Shown here piece after piece: positions 19,773-28,499 of a stretch of DNA of 46,408 nucleotides (the stretch's first letter is position 1; each line of letters starts with the position of its first letter). Under the pieces are notes generated by a model. The model was not told the DNA's origin, did not search any database, and saw only the letters and a list, made by a program, of their open reading frames with translations. The position numbers and the translations under genes are program-made. The DNA lies in contig DASZZX010000007.1 in NCBI GenBank assembly GCA_036260415.1, positions 1 through 46,408 on the forward strand, given 5' to 3'. The stretch is from DASZZX01 sp036260415 (GTDB lineage Bacteria; Actinomycetota; Nitriliruptoria; Nitriliruptorales; JAHWKO01).

Positions 19773-19928
19773 CTACCAGTAGTGGCGTCGACCGCCGATC
19801 GCGCGACCCATGGCGCCCAGGATCCACAGGATCGCACCGATCAGGACCAGGAGGACCCCGATCGACCAGAGGATCCCGGTGCCGGTCAGCAGCCCGATGA
19901 TGAGAAGGATGATCCCCAGCGTGATCAT
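19773..19928 (-). CDS. DUF6131-like small membrane protein
   Basis: A 51-residue peptide, MITLGIILLIIGLLTGTGIL WSIGVLLVLIGAILWILGAM GRAIGGRRHYW, shown here in pieces. It consists of two hydrophobic helices joined by a short Gly/Thr turn and a basic, aromatic C-terminal tail GRRHYW. This is the pattern of the DUF6131 family of actinobacterial membrane peptides. Function unknown. The ATG at 19928 begins the conserved part; a longer in-frame start at 19988 would add 20 polar residues not typical of the family. It converges on the broken ChaB gene. Confidence 0.8.
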   Translation of the reverse strand: MITLGIILLIIGLLTGTGILWSIGVLLVLIGAILWILGAMGRAIGGRRHYW

Positions 19929-20133
19929 GGTGGGCCGTTCTGTCGATGCGGCGACCCACCCGACAGCGTGACCGCGCTCGGCCGTCACGCGCTACGTCCG
20001 ATGGTCAGGTCGGGGTCGTCCCCGTGAGCTGCCGGGACGACCACTGCTGCACCCCTCGCCACGCCCACGGGATCCCAGCAGTGTGTGTGCGTTCAGCGTG
20101 CGGCGAGTCGTCGACGCGTGTCGCGACCGGGTG

Positions 20134-20961
20134 TCACCTGTGTGAGCCGGCGCGGCGGCGGGTCAGACCGGCACGTTCGCCGCCGCGGGGCTCCCAGCGG
20201 AAGGTGGCGAGGGCGACGAGGGCTCCGCTCAGACCCCACACCGCGATCACCGCGAGGTGTCCCCCGCGGAACGCGAGGTCGGCGGTGAAGGGATTGAAGG
20301 CGTCCTGGAAGGCGTCCACGAAGTGCTTCAGCGGGAAGACGGTGGCCAGCACGTCCAGCCAACGTGGCGGGTCCTCGATGGGGATGAACACGTTCGAGAT
20401 GAACGCGAGCGGCAGCAGGGTGGCGTTGGCGATGGCCGGGGCGGTGTCCCCCGACGGGGACAGCGCCGCCAACGCGAGCCCGAGGGCCGAGAAGGCGCCC
20501 ACGCCGACGCCGAACGTCAGCAGCGCCGCCGGTACACGTTCGACGTCGACGTTGACGTCGTACGCCACCACCCCGACCGCCATCATCAGCACGGTCGCCA
20601 GGAGGGCCACCCAGATCGCCGACCCGACACGGCTCGCCAGGTAGGCCCATGGCGGGGTCGGTGTCCCACGGATCCGTTTGAGGGTGCCCTGGTCGCGGGC
20701 GATCGCCGTACCGATCGCCAGGTTGCTGTAGGTAGCTGTCGCCGCCGCGAAGACCGCCAGGGAGGGCGCGAAGAACTGCGCCACGCTGATACTGGCCGGC
20801 CCGGACTCGATCTCGCCACCGAACAGCAGGTCGAACAGCGCCAGGAACATGAGGGGGAACACCAACGTGAAGAAGGCGGCGATCGGGGTGCGCCAGAAGA
20901 TCCGGTTGTGGTAGCGCACCAGGTGCCAGACCAGCCTGGGTACAGGGACGTGGTCAGCCAC
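20134..20961 (-). CDS. ABC-2 type transporter permease (DrrB-like)
   Basis: The 275-residue product has the six-helix ABC-2 permease layout: a cytoplasmic start (RLVWHLVRYHNRIFWRTP), helix 1 AAFFTLVFPLMFLALFDLLF, the ATYSNLAIGTAIARDQGTLK segment with the coupling helix KRIRGTPTPPWAY, helices around WVALLATVLMMAVGVVAYDV, FGVGVGAFSALGLALAALSP and ANATLLPLAFISNVFIP, a periplasmic-side stretch before FPLKHFVDAF, and a last helix. It is the membrane half of an exporter for drugs, lipids or other hydrophobic compounds. Its GTG start overlaps the stop of the ATPase gene by eight bases, so the pair is one operon. Confidence 0.9.
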   Translation of the reverse strand: MADHVPVPRLVWHLVRYHNRIFWRTPIAAFFTLVFPLMFLALFDLLFGGEIESGPASISVAQFFAPSLAVFAAATATYSNLAIGTAIARDQGTLKRIRGTPTPPWAYLASRVGSAIWVALLATVLMMAVGVVAYDVNVDVERVPAALLTFGVGVGAFSALGLALAALSPSGDTAPAIANATLLPLAFISNVFIPIEDPPRWLDVLATVFPLKHFVDAFQDAFNPFTADLAFRGGHLAVIAVWGLSGALVALATFRWEPRGGERAGLTRRRAGSHR

Positions 20962-21877
20962 GGTCGCTCTCCGCGCGGGCGGTGAGCGCCAGGTAGACCT
21001 CCTCGAGGTTCGGGCGGGTGACGGTCAGCTGCTCCAGCTCCAGGTCGCGTTGCATCGCCCACGAGGTCAGGGCGTGCAGCATGGTCGTGGGCTGCCCGGT
21101 GGTCACCTCGACGCCGCCGTCCACGGCCACCGCCGCGTCTGCGAAGCGCCCAGGGAGGTCTTCGAGACCGACGTCGGGGGGAAGCCGGAAGCGGATGGTG
21201 GTGCTCAGCTCGCCCTCCGGGCCGGTCAACGCACCAGGTGGGCCCTCGGCGAGGATGCGGCCCGCGGCGATGACGGCCACGCGGTCGGCCAGCGCCTGGG
21301 CCTCGTCCATGTAATGCGTCGTGAGCAGGATGGTTCGCCCCAGCGACCGCAGGCTGCTGACCAGCGCCCAGGCGCGGCGGCGGGCGGAGGGGTCGAACCC
21401 GGTTGTCGGTTCGTCCAGGAAGATCAGCTCAGGGTCGCCGATGAGGCCCAGCCCGAGGTCGAGCCGCCGCTGCTGGCCACCGGAGAGGTGCTTGATGCGC
21501 GCGTCGGCCTTGTCGTCGAGGCCCACCAGTTCGATGACCTCGTCGACGCCGCGTGGCCGGGTGTACAGGGCGGCGTAGGTCCGCAAGGCCTCCCGGACGG
21601 TGAGTTCGGGTTCGATGCCCGCGGATTGCAGCACGATGCCGATGCGTTCCCGCAGATCGCGCCCGCCCCTCTCGGGGTCCAGGCCCAGCACCGAGACGGT
21701 TCCGTCGGTGCGCCGACGGTGACCCTCCAGGATCTCCACCGTGGTGGTCTTCCCGGCGCCGTTCGGACCGAGCAGCGCGAAGACCTCACTTTCCTCGATC
21801 GTGAGGTCGATGCCGCGCACCGCCTCGACGGTGTCGTAGTGCTTGACGAGGCCCCGTACCTCGATGGCGGCTGTCAT
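20954..21877 (-). CDS. ABC transporter ATP-binding protein (DrrA-like)
   Basis: The 307-residue ATPase has Walker A LLGPNGAGKTTTVEILEG, Q-loop IGIVLQSAGIEPELTVREAL, signature LSGGQQRRLDLGLGL, Walker B ELIFLDEPTTGFDP and the switch histidine in LLTTHYMDEA. The C-terminal extension (about 225-300, ending LTVTRPNLEEVYLALTARAE) matches the DrrA/CcmA-type regulatory tail. It powers the adjacent ABC-2 permease. Start ATG at 21877 follows GGAGG by six bases. The substrate cannot be named. tRNA-Ala lies 160 bases upstream on the same strand. Confidence 0.93.
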   Translation of the reverse strand: MTAAIEVRGLVKHYDTVEAVRGIDLTIEESEVFALLGPNGAGKTTTVEILEGHRRRTDGTVSVLGLDPERGGRDLRERIGIVLQSAGIEPELTVREALRTYAALYTRPRGVDEVIELVGLDDKADARIKHLSGGQQRRLDLGLGLIGDPELIFLDEPTTGFDPSARRRAWALVSSLRSLGRTILLTTHYMDEAQALADRVAVIAAGRILAEGPPGALTGPEGELSTTIRFRLPPDVGLEDLPGRFADAAVAVDGGVEVTTGQPTTMLHALTSWAMQRDLELEQLTVTRPNLEEVYLALTARAESDRG

Positions 21878-22036
21878 TCCAATCCTCCGTGGCGGGGCGC
21901 GGGTCGCACACCCCGGCGACCTCGGCGGTCGACCACGCCGGTCGGTGCCGTGACCGTGGTGGCGTCGCGCGCCGTCAGCGTTGCCGCCGGGTTCCCGTCC
22001 GCCGCAGGGGTTGTGTCGCCGGTCGTACGGGAACGC

Positions 22037-22112
22037 TGGTGGACCCGATCGGATTCGAACCGACGACTTCCTGCTTGCAAAGCAGGCGCTCTGCCAACTG
22101 AGCTACGGGCCC
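22037..22112 (-). tRNA. tRNA-Ala (TGC), CCA encoded
   Basis: On the minus strand GGGCCCG pairs with CGGGTCC; the third pair is G3:U70 (complement of 22110 and 22043), the main identity element of alanyl-tRNA synthetase. The anticodon stem CCTGC/GCAGG encloses loop TTTGCAA with anticodon TGC (complement of 22077-22079), and GGTTCGAATCC forms the T arm. After A73 (22040) the genome encodes CCA (22039-22037), unlike the tRNA-Ile in this window. It normally sits next to tRNA-Ile; here it is 11 kb away and inverted. A TACCCT on the minus strand upstream is a possible -10. Confidence 0.97.
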
Positions 22113-22318
22113 ATTCCGGCCGAGGGTATCCGAGCGTTTCGCGCGCCCCGGTCGGCGCCGTGGTTGAGAGGTTGAACCTTGCAGCGAAGCTCGAGCCGGC
22201 CGGGTGCTCGCTGGAGGGGTCCCCGCGGCCGCCGCCCGGTCCGCGCATGGCTTGTCGGTAGAGCCGCGACCCGGCCGAGCGCACGGAGTCGGCACCCGGC
22301 CGTCTCCCTCGGTGACGT

Positions 22319-23917
22319 TCAGGCGCTCGGGATCTGCGGCACCCCGCCGGGCACGGTCGCGGCCAGCGCCTCGCCCGGTCTCTGCGGGTCGCGGATCCCG
22401 ACCGCGTTGATCACCGCCCCCCCGCCGAACAGTGCGGCGGCCAGCACCATGGCCACGTGGAAGGCGCGCGTGGACGCCTCCCGGGTCGCCACGGCGACGT
22501 CCGGCCCGACCTCACCCAACGGTGGGTTCAGCGGCGACAGTTGGTTGCGCACGTCCGGGGAGGACACGTCGAGCCGCGGTACCCGCCCCGCCAGCGCCCC
22601 GTAGAAGCTGGCGGTCACCGCCACGAAGATCAGCGCCCCGGCCAGCTGGGGACCGACCCGCGACAGCGCGTTGTTCACCGCGGACGCGACCCCCGCGTGG
22701 CGGACCTCCACCGACCGCATCAGCGCGGTGGTGAGCGGGGCCACCATGATCACGAGCCCGACGCCCAGCAGTGTCATGGCCGGCAGCACATCGCGCAGGT
22801 ACCCGACGGGCGGCACCAGCGACGAGACGTCCCCCAGGCGCAACGACCAGGCATCGCTGGTGGAGGGCAGTCGCACCAGCCACAGCACGGCGATGGCCAT
22901 CAACGCCGGCCCACCTGCCATGAACCGGCGGGGGCCGTAGCGGCTCGCGAGCGCTCCGAAGCGCGCCGAGAACACCGCCAGGAACACCAGCGAGGGGATC
23001 TGCGCGACCCCGGCCGCCGCGGCGGTGTACCCCAGCGTCCCCTGCATGTGGATCACCAGTAGGTACAGCACCACGTACAGCCCGCCGTAGATCACCACGG
23101 TGGACAGGTTCGTCACGGTGAAGTTGCGCGAACGGAACAGGTCCGGGGGGACCAGCGGGTGCCGGGCCCACAGCATGCGGAACGGCACCGTCACCGCGGC
23201 GGCCGCCCCCACGGCCAGCGCCGTGAACGCGACCGGGTCCTGCCACTGCTGCTGCTGGCCGCGGATCGCCCCCAGCGTCAGTCCGCCCACCGCCAGCGCC
23301 ACCACCACGGCTCCCCACCAGTCGACGTACCCGGTGGCCTGATCGTCGCGGGACTCGGCCACCCACCGCACCGAGGCCCACACCGCGACCGCGGCCAGCG
23401 GCGCGTTGATCAGGAACGCCAGCCGCCACGACACGGTGTCCACCAGCACGCCGCCCACGAACGGCCCGACGATGGTGCTCAGCGCCGACGCACCCGCCCA
23501 CAAGCCGAAGGCTCGTCCCTGGTCCTCACCCTCGAAGCCGGCGGTCAGCAGCGCAAGGGAGACCGGGACGAGCAGCGCACCCGCCGCGCCCTGCATGATC
23601 CGGAAGGCGATCAGCGTCTCCATGGTCGGCGCCACCCCGCACAGCACAGAGGTCACGCCGAAGCCGACCAGCCCCAGCACGAACGCGCGCCGCCGCCCGC
23701 GTTGGTCGCTCCACGCTCCGCCCACCACCAGCAGGGCGCTCAACGTCAGCAGGTACGCGTTGTAGACGTACGACTGCGCTTCCAGCGTGCTGAACAGGGT
23801 GGTCCGAAGTTCCTCCCCGATCCGCGGCAGGGCGACATTGACCAGGGTCGAGTCGAGGAACACCATGCCCGAACCGAGGATGGCGGCGAGCAGGGTGCCA
23901 CGCTGCCCAGGCGACAA
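22319..23917 (-). CDS. MFS transporter, DHA2 (EmrB/QacA) family, 14 helices
   Basis: A 532-residue drug-proton antiporter type protein. The opening helix MVFLDSTLVNVALPRIGEEL carries the DHA2 D1 motif, DQRGRRRAFVLGL is the cytoplasmic loop 2-3 motif A, FRIMQGAAGALLVPVSLALL is motif B, and ALSTIVGPFVGGVLVDTVSW is motif C, characteristic of exporters. About 14 hydrophobic segments can be counted, matching the DHA2 size. The start is a TTG (23917-23915) without a convincing ribosome binding site, so the exact N-terminus is uncertain by a few residues. It is divergent from the cyclase-like NB-ARC/TPR regulator with a 149-base gap, suggesting that regulator may control it. Confidence 0.9.
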   Translation of the reverse strand: MSPGQRGTLLAAILGSGMVFLDSTLVNVALPRIGEELRTTLFSTLEAQSYVYNAYLLTLSALLVVGGAWSDQRGRRRAFVLGLVGFGVTSVLCGVAPTMETLIAFRIMQGAAGALLVPVSLALLTAGFEGEDQGRAFGLWAGASALSTIVGPFVGGVLVDTVSWRLAFLINAPLAAVAVWASVRWVAESRDDQATGYVDWWGAVVVALAVGGLTLGAIRGQQQQWQDPVAFTALAVGAAAAVTVPFRMLWARHPLVPPDLFRSRNFTVTNLSTVVIYGGLYVVLYLLVIHMQGTLGYTAAAAGVAQIPSLVFLAVFSARFGALASRYGPRRFMAGGPALMAIAVLWLVRLPSTSDAWSLRLGDVSSLVPPVGYLRDVLPAMTLLGVGLVIMVAPLTTALMRSVEVRHAGVASAVNNALSRVGPQLAGALIFVAVTASFYGALAGRVPRLDVSSPDVRNQLSPLNPPLGEVGPDVAVATREASTRAFHVAMVLAAALFGGGAVINAVGIRDPQRPGEALAATVPGGVPQIPSA

Positions 23918-24066
23918 CCGCGACGGATCCGGGCGGCGGTCCGCTCGGGCCCCTCGGGAACCCCGCTGCGTGGAGATCGCCCTGGCTCTCCGTTCGCGAC
24001 CGCGGGTAGCATCGCCGACCGCCGGGATCCTCGCACACCGCCAGCAGCAGCACCATCGGAACCACC

Positions 24067-26712
24067 GTGGACCAGACGACGACGGACACGGGCGCGGCCG
24101 GAGACGCCCCGACCGTCACGGCGACCTTCCTCTTCACCGACATCGAAGGTTCCACCCGGCTACTTCGGTCGCTCGGCGACCGCTACCACGCGGTGCTGGA
24201 TGAGCACAACCGCATCCTGCGCGACGCCGTGCGAGCCTGCGGCGGAGAGGTGTTCGGCTCGGCCGGTGACGCCATCTTCGCCGTGTTCCCCACCGCCTCG
24301 GCCGGGGTGGACGCCGCGGTGGCGGCGCAGCGGCGGCTCAGCAGCCACGTCTGGCCCGACGGGGTCGAGCTCCGCGTCCGCATGGCGTTGCACACCGGGG
24401 ATGCGGTCCGCTCGCGGGACGGCGACTACTCCGGCCTGGACCTGCACCGTCTCGCCCGGATGCTCAGCGCCGGCTGGGGCGGGCAGATCCTGATGTCCCG
24501 CACCACCCATGACCTGGTGGTCGGCCGCAGCGATCACACGTTGCGGGACCTCGGCGAGCACCGGCTGAGGGACCTCGCGGTCGCCGAACGCCTCTACCAG
24601 GTGCTCGCCCCCGGTCTGCGTGAGGAGTTCCCGCCGCTGCGGTCGCTCGACGCGCGCCCCAACAACCTGCCGACCCAGCTCACCAGCTTCGTGGGGCGCC
24701 AGCGCGAGATCGAGCAGGTCTGCCTCCTGCTCGATCGCACCCGGCTGCTCACGCTGACCGGCCCGGGCGGCACCGGCAAGACCCGGCTGTCGCTGCAGCT
24801 GGCGGCGACCGCTGCCGAGCGCTTCCGCGACGGCGTGTTCTTCGTCGCGCTCGCCAACGTCGTCGAACCGGAGCTGGTCCCCTCGGCCATCCTGGCGGCG
24901 CTGGCGCTGCAGGACACGTCAGGGCGACCTCCGATGGCGAGCGTCCTCGACCACCTCGCCACCCGCGAGCTGCTGCTCGTGCTGGACAACTTCGAGCAGG
25001 TGCTGCCGGCGGCACCTGTCGTCAGCGAGCTGCTCGCCGGCGCCCCGGGCCTGAAGGTCGTGGTCACCTCGCGTGCAGGTCTACGCGTCTCCGGAGAGCA
25101 GGAGTACCCGGTGCCGCCGCTGGCGGTGCCGGAACTCGGCGCCGACGTCTCGCCGGACGCGTTGGTCGGGTTCGAGGCGGTGACCCTGTTCGTCGAGCGC
25201 GCCGGCGCCGTCAAGCCCGGTTTCCAGCTCCAGGAGGACAACGCAGCGGCCGTGGCCGAGATCGCCGCCCGGCTGGACGGTCTGCCGCTCGCGATCGAGC
25301 TGGCGGCCGCCCGGGTCAAGCTGTTGCCTCCCCGGGCGATCGCGACCCGGCTCAGTGACCGGCTCGGTCTGCTGCGGGGCGGGTCGCGCGACCTGCCGAC
25401 ACGTCAGCAGACGCTGCGCGACGCCATCGCCTGGAGCTACGACCTGCTCGATGCCACGGCCCAGCGGCTCCTCGCCCGCCTGTCGGTGTTCGCCGGCGGA
25501 GCCGGGCTGGACGCGGCGGAGGCGGTCTGCGCGGAGGGGCTCGACGTCGACGTCCTCGACGGGCTGGGCTTCCTCGTCGACCAGAGCCTGCTTCGACAGG
25601 TCGAGGAGCACGACGAGCCACGCTTCACCATGCTCGACACCATCCGGGAGTTCGCGGCGGACCGGCTCGTGGCCAGCGGCGAGGCCGACGACGTCCGCCG
25701 GCGTCACGCCGGCCACTTCCTCGACCTGGTCGAGGCAGCGGCTCCCCACCTGACCGGCCGCGACCAGGTCACTTGGCTCGACCGGCTCGACCACGAGCAC
25801 GACAACCTGCGGGCCGCGCTCGTGTGGGCCGAAGACGCCGGTGCGACCGCGACAGCCCTGCGGATCGTGGCCGGGACGTGGCGCTTCTGGCAGATCCGCG
25901 GCTACCTGCACGAGGGACGCATGCGCGCCGAGCAGGTCCTGGCGCTGCCCGGGGTGGACGCCCACCCGCGGCCGCTCGCGGACGCACTGGCAGCAGCCGG
26001 AGGCACCGCCTACTGGCAGGGCGACATGTCGGCTTCCGCCGACTTCTACCAGCGCAGCCTCGACCTGTACCGGGACGTCGGGGACCGGGCCTGTGTGGCC
26101 AACGCCCTGTACAACCTCGCCTTCCCGACCGGTTTCGGACCGGGTGTCGACACCGCGCCGGGCGTCGCCCTACTGGAGGAGAGCCTGCAGATCTACCGCG
26201 AGCTCGACGATCGCCACGGCGAGGCCAAGGCGCTGTGGGGGCTCGGAGACCTGGCCTACTGGTCGGACCGCGTCGACGAGGCGGAACGCCTCCTCACCGA
26301 GAGCCTGCGGCTGTTCCGCGAGCTCGACGACGCGTTCGGCCTGGGCTGGGCCCTGCACTTGCTCGGTCTGGTCGAGCTCCGCACCGGTCAACACGACCGG
26401 GCCCGTCGCAGTTTCGAGGAGGCGCTGCGTCTGTTCGCCGACGCACGCGACCTCTCCGCCATCGTCCTGGTGCTGGACGACTTCGCCCGTCTGGCGGAGG
26501 CGCAGGGCCGAGCCGAGCGGGCGGTGCGGCTGACCGCGGCCATGCGACGGCTGCAGCGCGCCACCGGCGCCGACCTCGCCGGGGTGGTCGAAGAGATGGA
26601 GAAGCGCCCCGACCACCGCGAGCTGCTCGATCCGGCGACCCGCGACCGGGCTATCGCCGAGGGGTTGGCGATGAGCACGGAGGAGGCGGTCGACTACGCC
26701 CTCCACGGGTAG
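24067..26712 (+). CDS. Cyclase-homology / NB-ARC ATPase / TPR regulatory protein
   Basis: An 881-residue multidomain protein. Residues 18-185: class III cyclase homology domain with metal Asp25 (FLFTDIEGST) and Asp68 (GSAGDAIFAVF); the usual substrate Lys is Gly64 and the transition-state Asn of the NxxxR motif is His127 (LHRLAR), so activity as a nucleotide cyclase is doubtful. Residues about 200-480: STAND/NB-ARC ATPase with P-loop GPGGTGKT (232-239), Walker B LLLVLDNFEQVLPA, GLPLAIELAAARVKLLPP and RQQTLRDAIAWSYDLL. Residues about 600-840: TPR-like helical repeats. No DNA-binding domain is seen, so it may signal through protein contacts or nucleotide. Start GTG 24067; a TAGCAT -10 candidate lies at 24007-24012. 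Confidence 0.87.
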   Translation: MDQTTTDTGAAGDAPTVTATFLFTDIEGSTRLLRSLGDRYHAVLDEHNRILRDAVRACGGEVFGSAGDAIFAVFPTASAGVDAAVAAQRRLSSHVWPDGVELRVRMALHTGDAVRSRDGDYSGLDLHRLARMLSAGWGGQILMSRTTHDLVVGRSDHTLRDLGEHRLRDLAVAERLYQVLAPGLREEFPPLRSLDARPNNLPTQLTSFVGRQREIEQVCLLLDRTRLLTLTGPGGTGKTRLSLQLAATAAERFRDGVFFVALANVVEPELVPSAILAALALQDTSGRPPMASVLDHLATRELLLVLDNFEQVLPAAPVVSELLAGAPGLKVVVTSRAGLRVSGEQEYPVPPLAVPELGADVSPDALVGFEAVTLFVERAGAVKPGFQLQEDNAAAVAEIAARLDGLPLAIELAAARVKLLPPRAIATRLSDRLGLLRGGSRDLPTRQQTLRDAIAWSYDLLDATAQRLLARLSVFAGGAGLDAAEAVCAEGLDVDVLDGLGFLVDQSLLRQVEEHDEPRFTMLDTIREFAADRLVASGEADDVRRRHAGHFLDLVEAAAPHLTGRDQVTWLDRLDHEHDNLRAALVWAEDAGATATALRIVAGTWRFWQIRGYLHEGRMRAEQVLALPGVDAHPRPLADALAAAGGTAYWQGDMSASADFYQRSLDLYRDVGDRACVANALYNLAFPTGFGPGVDTAPGVALLEESLQIYRELDDRHGEAKALWGLGDLAYWSDRVDEAERLLTESLRLFRELDDAFGLGWALHLLGLVELRTGQHDRARRSFEEALRLFADARDLSAIVLVLDDFARLAEAQGRAERAVRLTAAMRRLQRATGADLAGVVEEMEKRPDHRELLDPATRDRAIAEGLAMSTEEAVDYALHG

Positions 26713-26797
26713 CGGACGGCGACGTCGGCGGCCCGGCGGTGGGATGGCGAGCGCGGGTACCCTCGGCACCGCCAGCCGCCGTCCCGGGAGGAGCCCC

Positions 26798-27991
26798 ATG
26801 CGTGAGGCGGTCATTGTCGAGGCCGTGCGCACCCCGATGGGGCGTGGCAAGGCGGGTGGCCGTCTGCACCACGTCCACCCGGTCGACCTGCTCGCCGAGA
26901 CGCTGCGGGGCCTCGTGGAGCGCGCCGACGTCGACGCCTCCGAGGTCGACGACGTGATCGCCGGCTGCGTGTCGCAGACCGGCGAGCAGACCTTCAACAT
27001 CGCGCGCAACGCGGTCCTCGCCGCCGGGTTCCCGGAGACTGTGCCGGGCACGACCGTCGACCGCCAGTGCGGCTCGTCACAGCAGGCAGCCCACTTCGCC
27101 GCGCAGGGCGTGATCGCCGGGGCGTACGACGTCGCGATCGCGTGCGGCGTGGAGTCCATGAGCCGTGTCCCCATGGGCTCGTCGCTCGCCGGCCGTGACC
27201 CGTTCGGGCCACGCCTCGCCGGGCGCTACCCGGGCGGCCTGGTCCCGCAGGGCATCTCGGCCGAGCTGATCGCGGCGACGTGGGGCTTCACCCGCGAGCA
27301 GCTGGACGAGCTCGCCCTGCGGTCGCACCGTCGCGCCGCGGCCGCCACAGGTGAGGGCCGGTTCCAGCGGGAGATCCTGCCCATCAAGGCACCACAGGCC
27401 GACGGCGGGGTCGAGGAGGTCGCCACCGACGAAGGCATCCGTCCCGACACCGACCGCGAACGGCTGGCCAGCCTTCGGCCGGCCTTCCACGACGAGGCGC
27501 TCGCCGAGCGCTTCCCGCAGATCCGGTGGGTGATCACCGCCGGCAACTCCTCGCAGATCACCGACGGTGCCGCCGCCCTGCTCATCACCACGCCGGAGAA
27601 GGCCGAACAGCTGGGCCTCACGCCCCGTGCCCGGTTCCACACCTTCGCCCTGGCCGGCGACGACCCGGTCATGATGTTGACCGGCGTCATACCGGCCACC
27701 CGCACGGCGCTGCAACGCTCAGGACTCGGCATCGATGACATCGACCTGTTTGAGGTGAACGAGGCGTTCGCCCCGGTGGTCCTCGCGTGGGCGAGCGACA
27801 CGGGCGCGGACCTCGAACGGGTGAACGTCAACGGAGGCGCGATGGCGTTGGGCCACCCGCTGGGAGCCTCCGGGGCCCGTCTCATGACCACGTTGCTGCA
27901 CGCCATGGAGCAGCGCGGTGCTCGCTACGGCCTGCAGACGATGTGCGAGGGCGGCGGCATGGCGAACGCGACCGTCCTCGAGCGTCTCTAA
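26798..27991 (+). CDS. Acetyl-CoA acyltransferase (thiolase)
   Basis: Thiolases condense or cleave acyl-CoA units in beta-oxidation or in acetoacetyl-CoA synthesis. The 397-residue length is normal. Catalytic residues are present: C91 in TTVDRQCGSSQQA, the NEAFAPVV loop, the active-site His in NVNGGAMALGHPLGASGAR, and the second Cys in TMCEGGGMANATV. The ATG at 26798 follows GGGAGGAG (26786-26793) by four bases, and TACCCT at 26758-26763 is a possible -10. Degradative (FadA) and biosynthetic (PhaA/AtoB) forms cannot be separated confidently; absence of a FadB partner nearby leaves this open. Confidence 0.94.
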   Translation: MREAVIVEAVRTPMGRGKAGGRLHHVHPVDLLAETLRGLVERADVDASEVDDVIAGCVSQTGEQTFNIARNAVLAAGFPETVPGTTVDRQCGSSQQAAHFAAQGVIAGAYDVAIACGVESMSRVPMGSSLAGRDPFGPRLAGRYPGGLVPQGISAELIAATWGFTREQLDELALRSHRRAAAATGEGRFQREILPIKAPQADGGVEEVATDEGIRPDTDRERLASLRPAFHDEALAERFPQIRWVITAGNSSQITDGAAALLITTPEKAEQLGLTPRARFHTFALAGDDPVMMLTGVIPATRTALQRSGLGIDDIDLFEVNEAFAPVVLAWASDTGADLERVNVNGGAMALGHPLGASGARLMTTLLHAMEQRGARYGLQTMCEGGGMANATVLERL

Positions 27992-27994
27992 CCC

Positions 27995-28324
27995 GTGCCG
28001 CCCGGAGGCCGGGTCGTCCTGTGGGCCCTGCTGGCCTTCGGCGCGACCGTGGTGGCGGTCGTTTTCGACCCCAAGTGGGTGCTGGCACCGTTGATCGGTG
28101 TCGCGGTCTACAAGGTCGGGACCACGATGCTGCGCAGCATGGCGGCGGACGCCCACGCCGCTCCGGGCCCACCCCAGCCGGTGCTGCACCGCGCGGAGCG
28201 CACCCTCTACTGGTGCGAGCAGTGCGGAGCCGAGCTGCTACTGGTCGTGCGCGGCGCGACCGGCGCGCCGCGTCACTGTGGCGAGCGCATGCACGAACGG
28301 GTGGAGCTGCTGTCCGATCAGTAG
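27995..28324 (+). CDS. Membrane-anchored zinc-ribbon-like small protein
   Basis: A 109-residue protein starting three bases after the thiolase stop with a GTG and no Shine-Dalgarno, so probably translated by coupling. An N-terminal pair of hydrophobic segments (VVLWALLAFGATVVAVVF and WVLAPLIGVAVYKVG) is followed by a short linker and a C-terminal Cys-rich unit YWCEQCGAELLLVVRG then APRHCGERM, i.e. CxxC with a third Cys 16 residues on and a Met where the fourth ligand would be. This resembles small zinc-ribbon domains that end in CCGxxM. I do not recognise a named family. It could be a membrane-attached zinc or redox adaptor; that is inference. Confidence 0.7.
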   Translation: MPPGGRVVLWALLAFGATVVAVVFDPKWVLAPLIGVAVYKVGTTMLRSMAADAHAAPGPPQPVLHRAERTLYWCEQCGAELLLVVRGATGAPRHCGERMHERVELLSDQ

Positions 28325-28365
28325 CGCCGCGGCACGCCCGCCTTGCCGGGGCCCACCCCCGACGC

Positions 28366-28438
28366 TCGTCCACAGTCTGTGGATACAGCCGGTGGACAAG
28401 CCCTCGCGGGACCACACCGCTGTCGTTCGTTGTCCACA
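28366..28438. promoter_or_regulatory. Second DnaA-box cluster (between zinc-ribbon gene and crgA)
   Basis: In 73 bases there are four 9-mers matching DnaA boxes: TCGTCCACA (28366-28374), TGTGGATAC (28378-28386), GGTGGACAA (28391-28399) and a perfect TTGTCCACA (28430-28438). The first three differ from TTGTCCACA or TTATCCACA by one base. The first two form an inverted pair. The density and match quality equal or exceed those of the candidate oriC near dnaA. The site lies in the 170-base gap between convergent genes, where no promoter is needed. It could titrate DnaA, be a second part of the origin, or be an origin itself. Confidence 0.65.
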
Positions 28439-28475
28439 GGGAGTGGACGACACGGGGGAGAACCACACCGGTGGA

Positions 28476-28499
28476 GGTCAGATCAACGGTCAGATCAAC
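28476..28499. repeat. 12-bp tandem duplication at the 3' end of crgA
   Basis: GGTCAGATCAAC occurs twice without a gap (28476-28487 and 28488-28499). The second copy covers the crgA stop codon (28495-28497), so the last crgA codons and the stop are duplicated just outside the gene. Confidence 0.8.
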
